A DNA stretch of 17,013 nt, from the NCBI GenBank assembly GCA_947176355.1, contig CAMWQY010000017.1, positions 1-17,013 on the forward strand, written 5' to 3'. The notes beneath the pieces were generated by a model. The model was not told the origin of the DNA and ran no database searches. It saw only the letters and a list, made by a program, of their open reading frames with translations. Origin of the DNA: an uncultured Porphyromonadaceae bacterium (GTDB lineage Bacteria > Bacteroidota > Bacteroidia > Bacteroidales > Muribaculaceae). This document shows positions 7,432 through 13,520 of this stretch, piece after piece. Made by a program: the position numbers and the translations under genes. Position 1 is the first letter of the stretch, and each line of letters opens with the position of its first letter.

Positions 7432-8321
7432 ATGTGGAGGATTTTGAGGCATATTTAGCATTGGAGCGGGGTATGTCAGGAAATACTTGCGAGGCTTATG
7501 TGTCAGATGTATGTCATCTGCTTGAGTATCTCGAAGCTGAAGGTCTTAATCCTACGGAGGCAACGGAAAAGGACCTACATGGCTTTCTATCCACACTTCG
7601 CGATTTGGGAATTGGACCGCGCAGCCAGGCACGTATCCTCTCAGGCATCAAAAGCTACTATAAATTTCTGAAACTTTCAGGACATATAGACAACAATCCT
7701 ACCGACCTTCTTGAATCCCCGAGACTCGGCAGGCATCTGCCGGAAGTGCTGAGCACAGAGGAAATTGACATGATGATCGAGCAGATACCGGAAGATAAAG
7801 AGGAATCTCTACGCAATCATGCTATTATAGAGACTCTATATGGGAGCGGTCTTCGCGTGTCGGAATTGACAGATGCCAGGCTGTCGAGACTGAGTTTTGA
7901 CGATGGATGTCTGATAGTGGAAGGCAAGGGAAGCAAACAGAGGATAGTGCCGGTGTCTCCGGTTGCAATTGATCTTATAAAGGAGTATCTCCCGCAAAGA
8001 TCCCGACTTAATATAAAAAGAGACTCTCAAGACATTATTTTCCTAAATCGCAGAGGCGGAAAAATGTCGAGGGTAATGGTCTTCTACATCATACGCGACC
8101 TGGCAGAAGCTGCCGGAATACTGAAGACAGTCTCACCTCATACACTCCGCCATTCCTTCGCCACCCATCTCCTCGAAGGGGGAGCGTCCCTACGAGTAAT
8201 ACAGGAACTTTTAGGACACGAATCTCTTGAAACCACAGAAATCTACGTCCACCTCGACCGCTCACGCCTCCGCAAGGAACTCCTCACCCACCATCCCCAC
8301 TACCGCAACAATAATTCATAA
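7428..8321 (+). CDS. xerD: Site-specific tyrosine recombinase XerD
   Basis: A 297-residue tyrosine recombinase of typical XerC/XerD length. The N-terminal core-binding domain covers about residues 1-95, with the SAM-like helical pattern FEAYLALERGMSGNTCEAY. The catalytic domain carries the full set: R143 (YGSGLRVSE), K167 (VEGKGSKQR), H238 and R241 (HTLRHSFATHLL), H264 (LLGHESLETT) and nucleophile Y273 (EIYVHLD). With XerC it resolves chromosome dimers at dif during division. Housekeeping identity is favoured over a phage or transposon integrase by the length, the near-canonical motifs and the absence of integrase partners. The start overlaps the preceding stop by 4 nt. The TAA stop falls at the start of a 7-nt tandem array. 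Confidence 0.9.
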   Translation: MNVEDFEAYLALERGMSGNTCEAYVSDVCHLLEYLEAEGLNPTEATEKDLHGFLSTLRDLGIGPRSQARILSGIKSYYKFLKLSGHIDNNPTDLLESPRLGRHLPEVLSTEEIDMMIEQIPEDKEESLRNHAIIETLYGSGLRVSELTDARLSRLSFDDGCLIVEGKGSKQRIVPVSPVAIDLIKEYLPQRSRLNIKRDSQDIIFLNRRGGKMSRVMVFYIIRDLAEAAGILKTVSPHTLRHSFATHLLEGGASLRVIQELLGHESLETTEIYVHLDRSRLRKELLTHHPHYRNNNS

Positions 8322-8341
8322 TTCATAATTCATAATTGCAT
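8314..8341. repeat. 7-nt tandem array over the xerD stop
   Basis: Three exact ATTCATA units plus a variant ATTGCAT in register. The xerD TAA stop (8319-8321) spans the first and second units. Confidence 0.75.
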
Positions 8342-8381
8342 TATGGCTATATACCTTGATATCTTAAGGCTACAAACTAAG

Positions 8382-8461
8382 TCACGGCTCTATCATTTAA
8401 ATCACCATCCGACTACACCGCTGACTACAACAGAATAGAATTCTATATGAAAGAGCCGTGA
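8382..8461. mobile_element. 80-bp inverted-repeat element (possible MITE)
   Basis: TCACGGCTCTATCATTTAAA (8382-8401) and the reverse complement of 8442-8461 match at 17 of 20 positions, enclosing 40 nt. The core begins GGCTCT and ends AGAGCC, resembling the GGCTCT-type tips of ISL3-family insertion sequences (recollection). No obvious target duplication flanks it and no transposase lies inside, so a miniature element is possible; a structured RNA or terminator for xerD is the alternative. The right arm includes half of a 12-bp palindrome, ATAGAATTCTAT at 8435-8446. Confidence 0.45.
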
Positions 8462-8489
8462 AACTACGTGAGAAAATAGGTCAAATTAC

Positions 8490-8520
8490 TTTGAAGTTAT
8501 CTGTTTTTTTCGTAATTTTG
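8490..8520 (+). promoter_or_regulatory. Consensus Bacteroidota promoter for the AAA/DUF4143 ATPase
   Basis: TTTG (8490-8493), a 19-nt spacer and TAATTTTG (8513-8520) match the -33/-7 consensus perfectly. Transcription would begin near 8523-8527, inside the left arm of a leader inverted repeat. Confidence 0.8.
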
Positions 8521-8574
8521 CACTGATAAGTGCGGAAAAATGCAAGAACCAACACAAAACCGCACTTTCCAGTG
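8521..8574 (+). repeat. Interrupted inverted repeat in the ATPase leader
   Basis: CACTG (8521-8525) pairs with CAGTG (8570-8574), and AGTGCGG (8529-8535) with CCGCACT (8560-8566). A 3x3 internal loop separates the stems and the terminal loop is 24 nt. It covers the predicted transcription start and ends 8 nt before the preferred ATG at 8583. An alternative in-frame ATG (8540) lies in the loop. It could act as an operator or as a 5' RNA hairpin. Confidence 0.65.
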
Positions 8575-8582
8575 TAAAGATA

Positions 8583-9928
8583 TGAAAATTGAGAGAGAAA
8601 TAATCAATAGATTTATCGAATGGAAAGACCGAGAGGGACGTAAACCAATTCTCCTTAAAGGTGCGCGCCAGATTGGCAAGACATGGGCTATGGAGGAATT
8701 CGGTCATAAATGTTTCGATTACACAGTAAAATTCGATTTTGACCGGCAGCCGGAACTGAAATCTATATTCAAAATCAGCAAGGAGCCTTCCCGAATACTT
8801 AAGGAGCTTGCGATTTATAGCGAAGTTCCAATCGAAGCTGGAAAAACCTTAATCATTTTTGATGAGATTCAAGAATGCGAAGCAGCTCTCAACAGCCTTA
8901 AATATTTCTATGAGGATGCTCCGCAATTCCATATCATAGCTGCAGGATCCCTACTCGGTGTGGCTGTGAAGAAAAAAAATATGAAAGTTCCGGTTGGAAA
9001 AGTTAATATCATGAGAATGTATCCTGTAACATTCCGTGAGTTTCTCAAAAGCAGCGACGAAAAGACTTTTGATTACATAGAATCATTAACAGAAATAAAT
9101 CATCTTCCGGAAATAATTCTCAATAAACTGGCTACAGAATACAGGAGATACCAAGTATGTGGTGGAATGCCCGAAGCTATCGTAGCACTTCTTGAGAATA
9201 AAGGGACACAAGAAATAGATTCTGTCCTTCAAGACATTCTGGATCTTTACGAACTTGACTTCGCTAAATATGCCAGTCCTCAAGAAATACCGAGAATCAG
9301 ATCTATTTGGCACTCCCTTCCGGCTCAACTTGCAAAAGAAAACCGAAAATTCATATACAAAGTAATAAAGACCGGGGCTCGTTCTAAAGATTATGAAGAT
9401 GCATTGATGTGGCTTGAAGATGCCGGCATGATCTATCGCGTGTATGATATCAGCAAGCCTGGTTTTCCTTTATCCGCCTATCAAGAATCTGGTGCGTTTA
9501 AGGTATATGCTTGTGATTGTGGATTAGTAAGAAGATTAGCAAATCTTCCTGCTACGATAATCATGAGTCCGATAGCTAATTATACCGAATTCAAAGGAGC
9601 ATTAGCAGAAAACACTGTTTTGGAATGTATGAAGCCATTATTGGATACAGAGCAAACATATTATTGGACATCTGACGGGAGAGCGGAAGTGGAATTCGTT
9701 TTGCAATGGGATTCTTATATCATTCCTATAGAAGTCAAAGCCGAAGAGAATATTTCCGGCAAGAGCCTTGCACTATACAATAAGAAATATGAACCAAAGT
9801 ATCGAGTTAGATTCTCAATGCTTAACCTGCAATACAACGGTGGACTCTTAAGTGCCCCATCACCACTGTCAGCATGGTTTAATAAGCTCTTAGGCTTACT
9901 TACATCTTCAACACCTTTAGTTACATGA
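8583..9928 (+). CDS. AAA ATPase with DUF4143 domain (ATP-binding protein)
   Basis: 448 residues from the preferred ATG. The N-terminal AAA_14-type P-loop domain has Walker A GARQIGKT at residues 27-34, Walker B LIIFDE at 90-95 and a sensor-like IIAAGSLLG at 118-126. A DUF4143-type C-terminal domain follows, with a restriction-endonuclease-like core: AEVEF plus IPIEVKAEEN fits the acidic and ExK residues of that fold. These proteins are abundant, patchily distributed and often multi-copy in Bacteroidales; their cellular role is unsettled. An ATG at 8540 would add 14 residues, but those codons lie in the leader hairpin and homologues normally start just before a xxxLxxW segment like the one here. 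It is monocistronic in appearance, with its own promoter. No toxin or antitoxin partner is evident. Confidence 0.87.
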
Positions 9929-9947
9929 AACCGTGAAGCACCTGAAT

Positions 9948-9975
9948 CTGACAACTTAAAACTGACAACCTAAAA
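9948..9975. repeat. Two 14-nt direct repeats before the Rossmann-like gene
   Basis: CTGACAACTTAAAA and CTGACAACCTAAAA are adjacent and differ at one base. They lie between the ATPase stop and the ATG at 9983. The 14-nt period is twice the 7-nt period of other arrays in the window. Confidence 0.7.
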
Positions 9976-9982
9976 CTCACTT

Positions 9983-10426
9983 ATGGCTGACAATTATCTT
10001 GAAAGACGGATGGAGGAACTCCGATCAGGCAGACTTGCAATAAAAAAAGCAATCCCCGGAATAAAACCGAAAGCCAGACGCATATTAATGGCAGGAGGGT
10101 GCCATGGGATTGCCCGTGAGAAAGCTCTTGAATACCGCAAATCAGGATGCCGTGTAGCGATTTTTGACTCCGATGAAGTCGTTGGCAAACAATTGGCACA
10201 TGACCATGGCATACGTTTCCATCGTGTAAATCTTGAGGATGAAAGCGCAGTCAGCAATGAAATGCTATCGTTGCTTTCAACATGGCGAGGCGTGGATATA
10301 ATTGTTGGGGGAAAAGACATTTGCAACATCCTTTACAAGAAAATCATTGACTGGAAAGAATCTCTACCCATTGCTGACAAATCAGACATTGAGATTGTTA
10401 TAATTAGTGAAGTCCATCAGTCATGA
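9983..10426 (+). CDS. Short Rossmann-like (SDR-type N-terminus) protein
   Basis: 147 residues. After a basic lead (MADNYLERRMEELRSGRLA) comes a strand-loop-helix RILMAGGCHGIAREKALEYRK at about 33-53, which resembles the TGxxxGIG dinucleotide-binding start of short-chain dehydrogenases. A second strand ending in an acidic residue (VAIFDSDE) and VNLEDESAV follow, as in that fold. The third glycine of the motif is Ala here. The protein ends before the Ser-Tyr-Lys catalytic region, so it is at most half a normal SDR. It may be a non-catalytic nucleotide-binding protein or a decayed enzyme. Similar short proteins next to bcp occur in other Bacteroidales (recollection). Its TGA stop lies in a 10-nt tandem array. 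Confidence 0.75.
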   Translation: MADNYLERRMEELRSGRLAIKKAIPGIKPKARRILMAGGCHGIAREKALEYRKSGCRVAIFDSDEVVGKQLAHDHGIRFHRVNLEDESAVSNEMLSLLSTWRGVDIIVGGKDICNILYKKIIDWKESLPIADKSDIEIVIISEVHQS

Positions 10427-10470
10427 GACATCATGATGTAACGTGATATATCATGATAAATCATGAATAA
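10421..10470. repeat. 10-nt tandem array over the stop of the Rossmann-like gene
   Basis: Five units in exact 10-nt register: TCATGAGACA, TCATGATGTA, ACGTGATATA, TCATGATAAA and TCATGAATAA. The first unit contains the TGA stop (10424-10426). Four units contain the palindrome TCATGA. Confidence 0.75.
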
Positions 10471-10499
10471 ACACCATAACACCCAAACATTAATCAATT

Positions 10500-10955
10500 A
10501 TGGAAATAGGAGATAAATTCCCTGACGTGCTTGGAGTAGACGCTCAAGGGAAAGAAGTAAAGCTTAGTGATTATCCCGGAAAGAAATTCGTATTGTATTT
10601 CTACCCGAAAGACAATACACCCGGTTGCTCAGCCGAGGCATGCAGCCTCAACGACGGGCTTGACGAACTGGCAGCCAAAGGTTATCAAGTGATCGGTGTC
10701 AGCAAAGACTCCGCTGCAAGCCATCAGAAATTCATTGACAAATTTGGACTGAAGTTCCCGCTTGTGGCAGACACCGACACAACACTATGTCAGCTTGCCG
10801 GTGTATGGCAGAAGAAGAAAATGGCAGGACGCGTATACATGGGAATCGTCCGCACCACATTCCTACTCTCTCCGGACGGAACCGTAGAGCAAATAATCCC
10901 GAAAGTCAACACCAAAGATGCAGCCAATCAAATACTCGGTATAATTGAGAATTGA
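10500..10955 (+). CDS. bcp: Thioredoxin-dependent thiol peroxidase (Bcp/PrxQ)
   Basis: A 151-residue PrxQ-type peroxiredoxin that reduces hydrogen peroxide and alkyl hydroperoxides in the cytosol using thioredoxin. The active-site segment YPKDNTPGCSAEACSL (35-50) carries the peroxidatic C43 and, five residues on, the resolving C48 typical of the atypical two-cysteine PrxQ type. The Thr of TPGC and the later Arg in GIVRTTFLL complete the family set. Length is normal. It starts at ATG 10500, 73 nt after the Rossmann-like gene, and is probably co-transcribed with it. The last codons (IIEN) and the TGA stop are part of a 7-nt tandem array. No OxyR-type site was recognised. Confidence 0.95.
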   Translation: MEIGDKFPDVLGVDAQGKEVKLSDYPGKKFVLYFYPKDNTPGCSAEACSLNDGLDELAAKGYQVIGVSKDSAASHQKFIDKFGLKFPLVADTDTTLCQLAGVWQKKKMAGRVYMGIVRTTFLLSPDGTVEQIIPKVNTKDAANQILGIIEN

Positions 10956-11027
10956 GAATTGAGAATCGAGAATCATGAATTGAGAATTGAGAATCGAGAA
11001 TCATGAATTGAGAATTGAGAATTTAGA
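10944..11027. repeat. Twelve-unit 7-nt tandem array after bcp
   Basis: Twelve consecutive heptamers without a register slip. ATTGAGA occurs seven times, ATCGAGA and ATCATGA twice each, and ATTTAGA once. A higher-order 28-nt period is visible: the block ATTGAGA-ATTGAGA-ATCGAGA-ATCATGA occurs twice in a row (10951-10978 and 10979-11006), then starts again. The bcp stop codon (10953-10955) lies inside it. Confidence 0.9.
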
Positions 11028-11112
11028 ATCAGCTCGGAGAGCTGATGATTATGATAAAACCCCAGGCTTCAGCCTGGGGTAATTTCTTACATATCAATAG
11101 CCTCGGAGAGGC
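11028..11112. repeat. REP-like block of three hairpins
   Basis: Three close stem-loops: ATCAGCTC-GGA-GAGCTGAT (11028-11046, 8 bp), ACCCCAGGC-TTCA-GCCTGGGGT (11059-11080, 9 bp) and GCCTC-GGA-GAGGC (11100-11112, 5 bp). The first and third share the core CTCGGAGAG. They lie between the convergent ends of bcp and the GH28 gene, a usual place for REP-like elements or a bidirectional terminator. Confidence 0.7.
11053..11080 (-). terminator. Possible terminator of the GH28 gene
   Basis: On the minus strand the 9-bp GC-rich hairpin ACCCCAGGC...GCCTGGGGT is followed directly by TTTTATC, about 80 nt past the GH28 stop. The T-run is short, so termination is plausible, not certain. On the plus strand no T-run follows. 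Confidence 0.45.
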
Positions 11113-11161
11113 GCTTTATGATGTCGTATCTTATTCTCATTTCTCAATTAAAGAACATTTC

Positions 11162-12646
11162 TCAATTAATCACTACATCCTTCACTCCATCGCCATAGAT
11201 GATCTTCTCGCCGGGGACGTCGACAGTGACGTTCTTCATTGTCAGGCCATCAATATGATTGAGAGTGAATCCCTGATTAGCGCGGAAGCGACAGTCTTCA
11301 AGCACAACATTCTTCATCGGCATCTCGGGAAGACCATTGAACAGGGCTGCGCGTCCTGCCGAGCGACATGTCACGTCCTTGATAAAGATATTTCGGAAAG
11401 ACGGGGTCTCTTCAGTGACAGGAGGCACAGGAGCTCCGGGTTTGATACCATAATACATATCGAAAATCAAAGCCTCTCCGGGGATATCCGTCATCTTGAT
11501 ATTGTCGACATAGATATTCTCAACTACACCGCCGCGTCCGCGCGTAGACTTGAAGCGGAGACCAACGTCCGTTCCGATGAATACACAATTCTTTGCAACT
11601 ACATCTTTGCAACCTCCTGACATCTCACTGCCAATCACAAAGCCACCATGTCCGTGATATACAGTACATCCATCGATCAGGACATTGGAAGATGGCACTC
11701 CACGATCACGACCATCCTTATCCTTGCCGCTCTTCATACAAATTGCATCATCGCCGACGTCAAAACTGCTGTTGACAAGAAGCACATTGGTGCATGACTC
11801 AATATCAATTCCATCACCATTCTGTGCATACCAGGGATTACGGATATTTACATTTTCGACGATAAGATTCTCACACAGCAACGGATGCACATTCCATGCC
11901 GGTGAATTTTCGAAAGTCACACCCTGAAGTAGTACGTTGGTGCAACCGATAAACGACACAAGCACAGGACGAAGGAAATCGTGGGCGACCTCCAAAGCCT
12001 CCGGATCGCCACTGTGTACTTTCTCCTGAATCTCCTTGCTTCCATACACTTTGAGAACATTCTCATTGGGAAACCAAACATCTCCCTTCTCGTTAACGAC
12101 ACCTTTCTTTATAAGATTCTTCCACTGATTATCAGTCATCTTCATCTTCTTTACCGGACGCCAAGCCTGACCATTACCGTTTATGGTGCCTTCTCCGGTG
12201 ATAGAGATGTTCTTCTTTCCGCGAGCCATAAGCGGAGACATGGCGCGATATGTAGATAGACCCTCCCAGTCAGATTTTATAACCGGGTAATCCGCGAGGT
12301 TATCACTAAAAATAATAAGAGCACCACGGTCAAGGTGCAGGTCGATATTATGGTCAAACACGATAGGTCCGGTATACCAGATTCCCTCGGGCACTATAAG
12401 ATGACCACCCCCTTTTGATGAGAGGTGTGCGATGGCATTCTCGAACGCCTTTGTGTTGAGTGTTACCCCATCGTCTACACCTCCGAATTCGGTTATTTTC
12501 ACGCTGTAGTCAGGCACCGAGAAATCCTTCACCTGATTGATCTTCACCGGAAGGCCCTGATAGTACTTACTATAATCGACAGCATTGGCGGATACAGACG
12601 CCAGGCACAAAGCCACTGCCGCAAAAATCATTTTTTTGAGTTTCAT
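11162..12646 (-). CDS. Secreted glycoside hydrolase family 28 (polygalacturonase-like)
   Basis: A 494-residue exported pectinase of family GH28, which hydrolyses alpha-1,4-linked galacturonic acid in pectin by inversion. Residues 1-22 form a signal peptide (KLKK, hydrophobic core, SANA) with cleavage probably after ANA. The right-handed beta-helix follows. Family catalytic motifs are present: NGDGID at 276-281 (the NTD position), VGDDAICMKSG at 297-307 with the D299-D300 pair, GHG at 332-334 and RFK at 364-366. The fold entry motif EFGGVDDGVTLNTKAFENAI (53-72) is also typical. It is complete, starting at ATG 12644-12646. No SusC/SusD or other pectin genes flank it, so it is an orphan within this window. 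Exo versus endo action, or rhamnogalacturonan specificity, cannot be settled by eye. No clear promoter is seen upstream. Confidence 0.93.
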   Translation of the reverse strand: MKLKKMIFAAVALCLASVSANAVDYSKYYQGLPVKINQVKDFSVPDYSVKITEFGGVDDGVTLNTKAFENAIAHLSSKGGGHLIVPEGIWYTGPIVFDHNIDLHLDRGALIIFSDNLADYPVIKSDWEGLSTYRAMSPLMARGKKNISITGEGTINGNGQAWRPVKKMKMTDNQWKNLIKKGVVNEKGDVWFPNENVLKVYGSKEIQEKVHSGDPEALEVAHDFLRPVLVSFIGCTNVLLQGVTFENSPAWNVHPLLCENLIVENVNIRNPWYAQNGDGIDIESCTNVLLVNSSFDVGDDAICMKSGKDKDGRDRGVPSSNVLIDGCTVYHGHGGFVIGSEMSGGCKDVVAKNCVFIGTDVGLRFKSTRGRGGVVENIYVDNIKMTDIPGEALIFDMYYGIKPGAPVPPVTEETPSFRNIFIKDVTCRSAGRAALFNGLPEMPMKNVVLEDCRFRANQGFTLNHIDGLTMKNVTVDVPGEKIIYGDGVKDVVIN

Positions 12647-12827
12647 TTCTGATATTAATTTTTTATTGTTAGACTATAAAAGATCTCACACAGAGGGCAC
12701 ACAGAGTAAAATTATCAGTCCTTTAAGCAAGATCAAACCATCTTGGATATTTTTAACTTAGACATAAATGACTCTTTTTATATGTAGAGGGACTTGCTTC
12801 GCTCGTCCTATAAGATCACTGAGAGAC

Positions 12828-13214
12828 TTAGTAGCCGTTAATAATTCGTTTCAGGCCATCTATCAATCTATTATTATTAAAGTTTATGAGAAATCCTAAT
12901 CTTTTATTTGTCAGTCTTAAATAAGTATTAAGCTGCTTATAAAATACCGGATTATCCTTTTCTGTGGATTTTAATTCTAAAATGATTTGATCTTCCACAA
13001 TTATATCAGCTCTATAAGCCAAATCGATTTTTATTCCATTGTAGACACAAGGAATTGGGACTTCGCATTCAACGTTTAAACCGAGCTGTCTTAGCTCATA
13101 CGCAAGAGCAACTTTATAAACTTGTTCGAGTAAACCCGGACCCAAATTCTTATGTACGACAATTGCAGACTTTATGATTTTTTCTGACAATTGATTGAGT
13201 TCTTCAATGGTCAT
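12828..13214 (-). CDS. GxxExxY family protein
   Basis: A 128-residue protein of the GxxExxY family, named for a motif seen here as GLLEQVY at about residues 27-33 within HKNLGPGLLEQVYKVAL. The second half has VPIPCVYNGIKIDLAYRADIIVEDQIILELKS, which fits a PD-(D/E)xK nuclease-like core (D about 75, ELK about 85-87). Family members are small and widespread in Bacteroidota and other phyla, often in multiple copies; no biochemical function is firmly assigned. It is complete, with ATG at 13212-13214 and TAA at 12828-12830, and has its own consensus promoter. It lies between inverted CACACAGAGGGC repeats. The DNA is more AT-rich by eye than the neighbouring GH28 and HlyD genes, consistent with acquisition. 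Confidence 0.9.
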   Translation of the reverse strand: MTIEELNQLSEKIIKSAIVVHKNLGPGLLEQVYKVALAYELRQLGLNVECEVPIPCVYNGIKIDLAYRADIIVEDQIILELKSTEKDNPVFYKQLNTYLRLTNKRLGFLINFNNNRLIDGLKRIINGY

Positions 13215-13283
13215 ATTTCCTGAATATAATTAGGTTAGATGAATATTGAGGTTACCATGCAATGCTCAACTTCTTGGAGTTTA

Positions 13284-13315
13284 CAAAATTACTAAATTTA
13301 TAACTTAAAACCAAA
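13284..13315 (-). promoter_or_regulatory. Consensus Bacteroidota promoter for the GxxExxY gene
   Basis: On the minus strand TTTG (13312-13315), a 20-nt spacer and TAATTTTG (13284-13291) match the -33/-7 consensus. Transcription would start near 13278-13281, giving a leader of about 65 nt. The promoter is inside the inverted-repeat cassette. Confidence 0.75.
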
Positions 13316-13350
13316 TGTATTTAATAAAATCTCATAGAAAAATCAATCGC

Positions 13351-13410
13351 CTCACACAGAGGGCAAACAAATAATAACTCCGTGTGCCCTCTGTGTGCAA
13401 TTTGTGTGAG
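13351..13410. repeat. Large inverted repeat with CACACAGAGGGC arms
   Basis: CACACAGAGGGC (13353-13364) and GCCCTCTGTGTG (13386-13397) are perfect 12-bp complements separated by 21 nt. Outer CTCACACA (13351-13358) is also complementary to TGTGTGAG (13403-13410). The same 14-nt sequence CTCACACAGAGGGC recurs at 12685-12698, on the other side of the GxxExxY gene. Confidence 0.8.
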
Positions 13411-13416
13411 ATATCA

Positions 13417-13448
13417 TACAAAATCGGACAAAATCGTCCGATTTCGTA
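13417..13448. promoter_or_regulatory. Dyad upstream of the sigma-54 promoter (putative activator site)
   Basis: AAATCGGAC (13421-13429) and GTCCGATTT (13436-13444) form a perfect 9-bp inverted repeat, extended by TAC/GTA after one mismatch. The half-site ACAAAATCG also occurs twice directly, exactly 10 bp apart (13418-13426, 13428-13436), with a near match inverted at 13439-13447. It lies about 90 bp upstream of the predicted start, the usual range for an enhancer-binding activator. The cognate regulator is not in the window. Confidence 0.6.
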
Positions 13449-13462
13449 CACCTATCAAAAAT

Positions 13463-13483
13463 ATTAAGTATTGAGTATTAAGT
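13463..13483. repeat. Three 7-nt units upstream of the sigma-54 promoter
   Basis: ATTAAGT, ATTGAGT and ATTAAGT in 7-nt register, between the dyad and the -24 element. They belong to the same heptamer type as the other arrays. Confidence 0.6.
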
Positions 13484-13494
13484 ATTTGCATTTT

Positions 13495-13510
13495 TGGCAC
13501 GCATATTGCA
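13495..13510 (+). promoter_or_regulatory. Sigma-54 (RpoN) promoter of the HlyD-permease operon
   Basis: TGGCACG, four bases (CATA), then TTGCA matches the -24/-12 consensus TGGCACG-N4-TTGCW at every defined position. The invariant GG and GC are separated by exactly 10 nt. The start would fall near 13520, giving a leader of about 120 nt before the HlyD ATG at 13642. Such promoters need an ATP-dependent activator, for which the upstream dyad is a candidate site. Confidence 0.85.
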
Positions 13511-13520
13511 AGGAAATCAG

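Larger units (their letters stand above)
12687..13397. mobile_element. GxxExxY cassette bounded by 20-bp inverted repeats
   Basis: Left end CACACAGAGGGCACACAGAG (12687-12706) and the reverse complement of 13378-13397 match at 19 of 20 bases. The 711-bp interval holds one gene (GxxExxY) and its own promoter. A third, direct copy of CTCACACAGAGGGC lies just inside the right end (13351-13364) and forms a 12-bp hairpin with it. No transposase is present and no target duplication was recognised, so mobility is an inference from the flanking repeats. Confidence 0.5.

Noticed and set aside
7428..8321. XerD as integrase of a mobile element
   Set aside because: It has canonical length and residues and housekeeping-type surroundings; no excisionase, attachment duplication or mobilisation gene is seen.
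8497..8707. Minus-strand ORFs over the ATPase promoter and start
   Set aside because: They cover a consensus promoter and leader hairpin and the 5' end of a well-supported gene on the other strand.
10944..11027. CRISPR-like array
   Set aside because: The units are 7 nt with no unique spacers, so this is a simple tandem repeat.
11045..11620. Plus-strand ORF of 191 codons opposite the GH28 gene
   Set aside because: It runs antisense through a clear GH28 gene and through the hairpin block; composition and motifs are those of a shadow frame.
12790..12808. GGACTTGC-TTC-GCTCGTCC imperfect hairpin after the GxxExxY gene
   Set aside because: Only 6 of 8 stem pairs form and no T-run follows, so I did not call a terminator. 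It may be part of a dispersed repeat.
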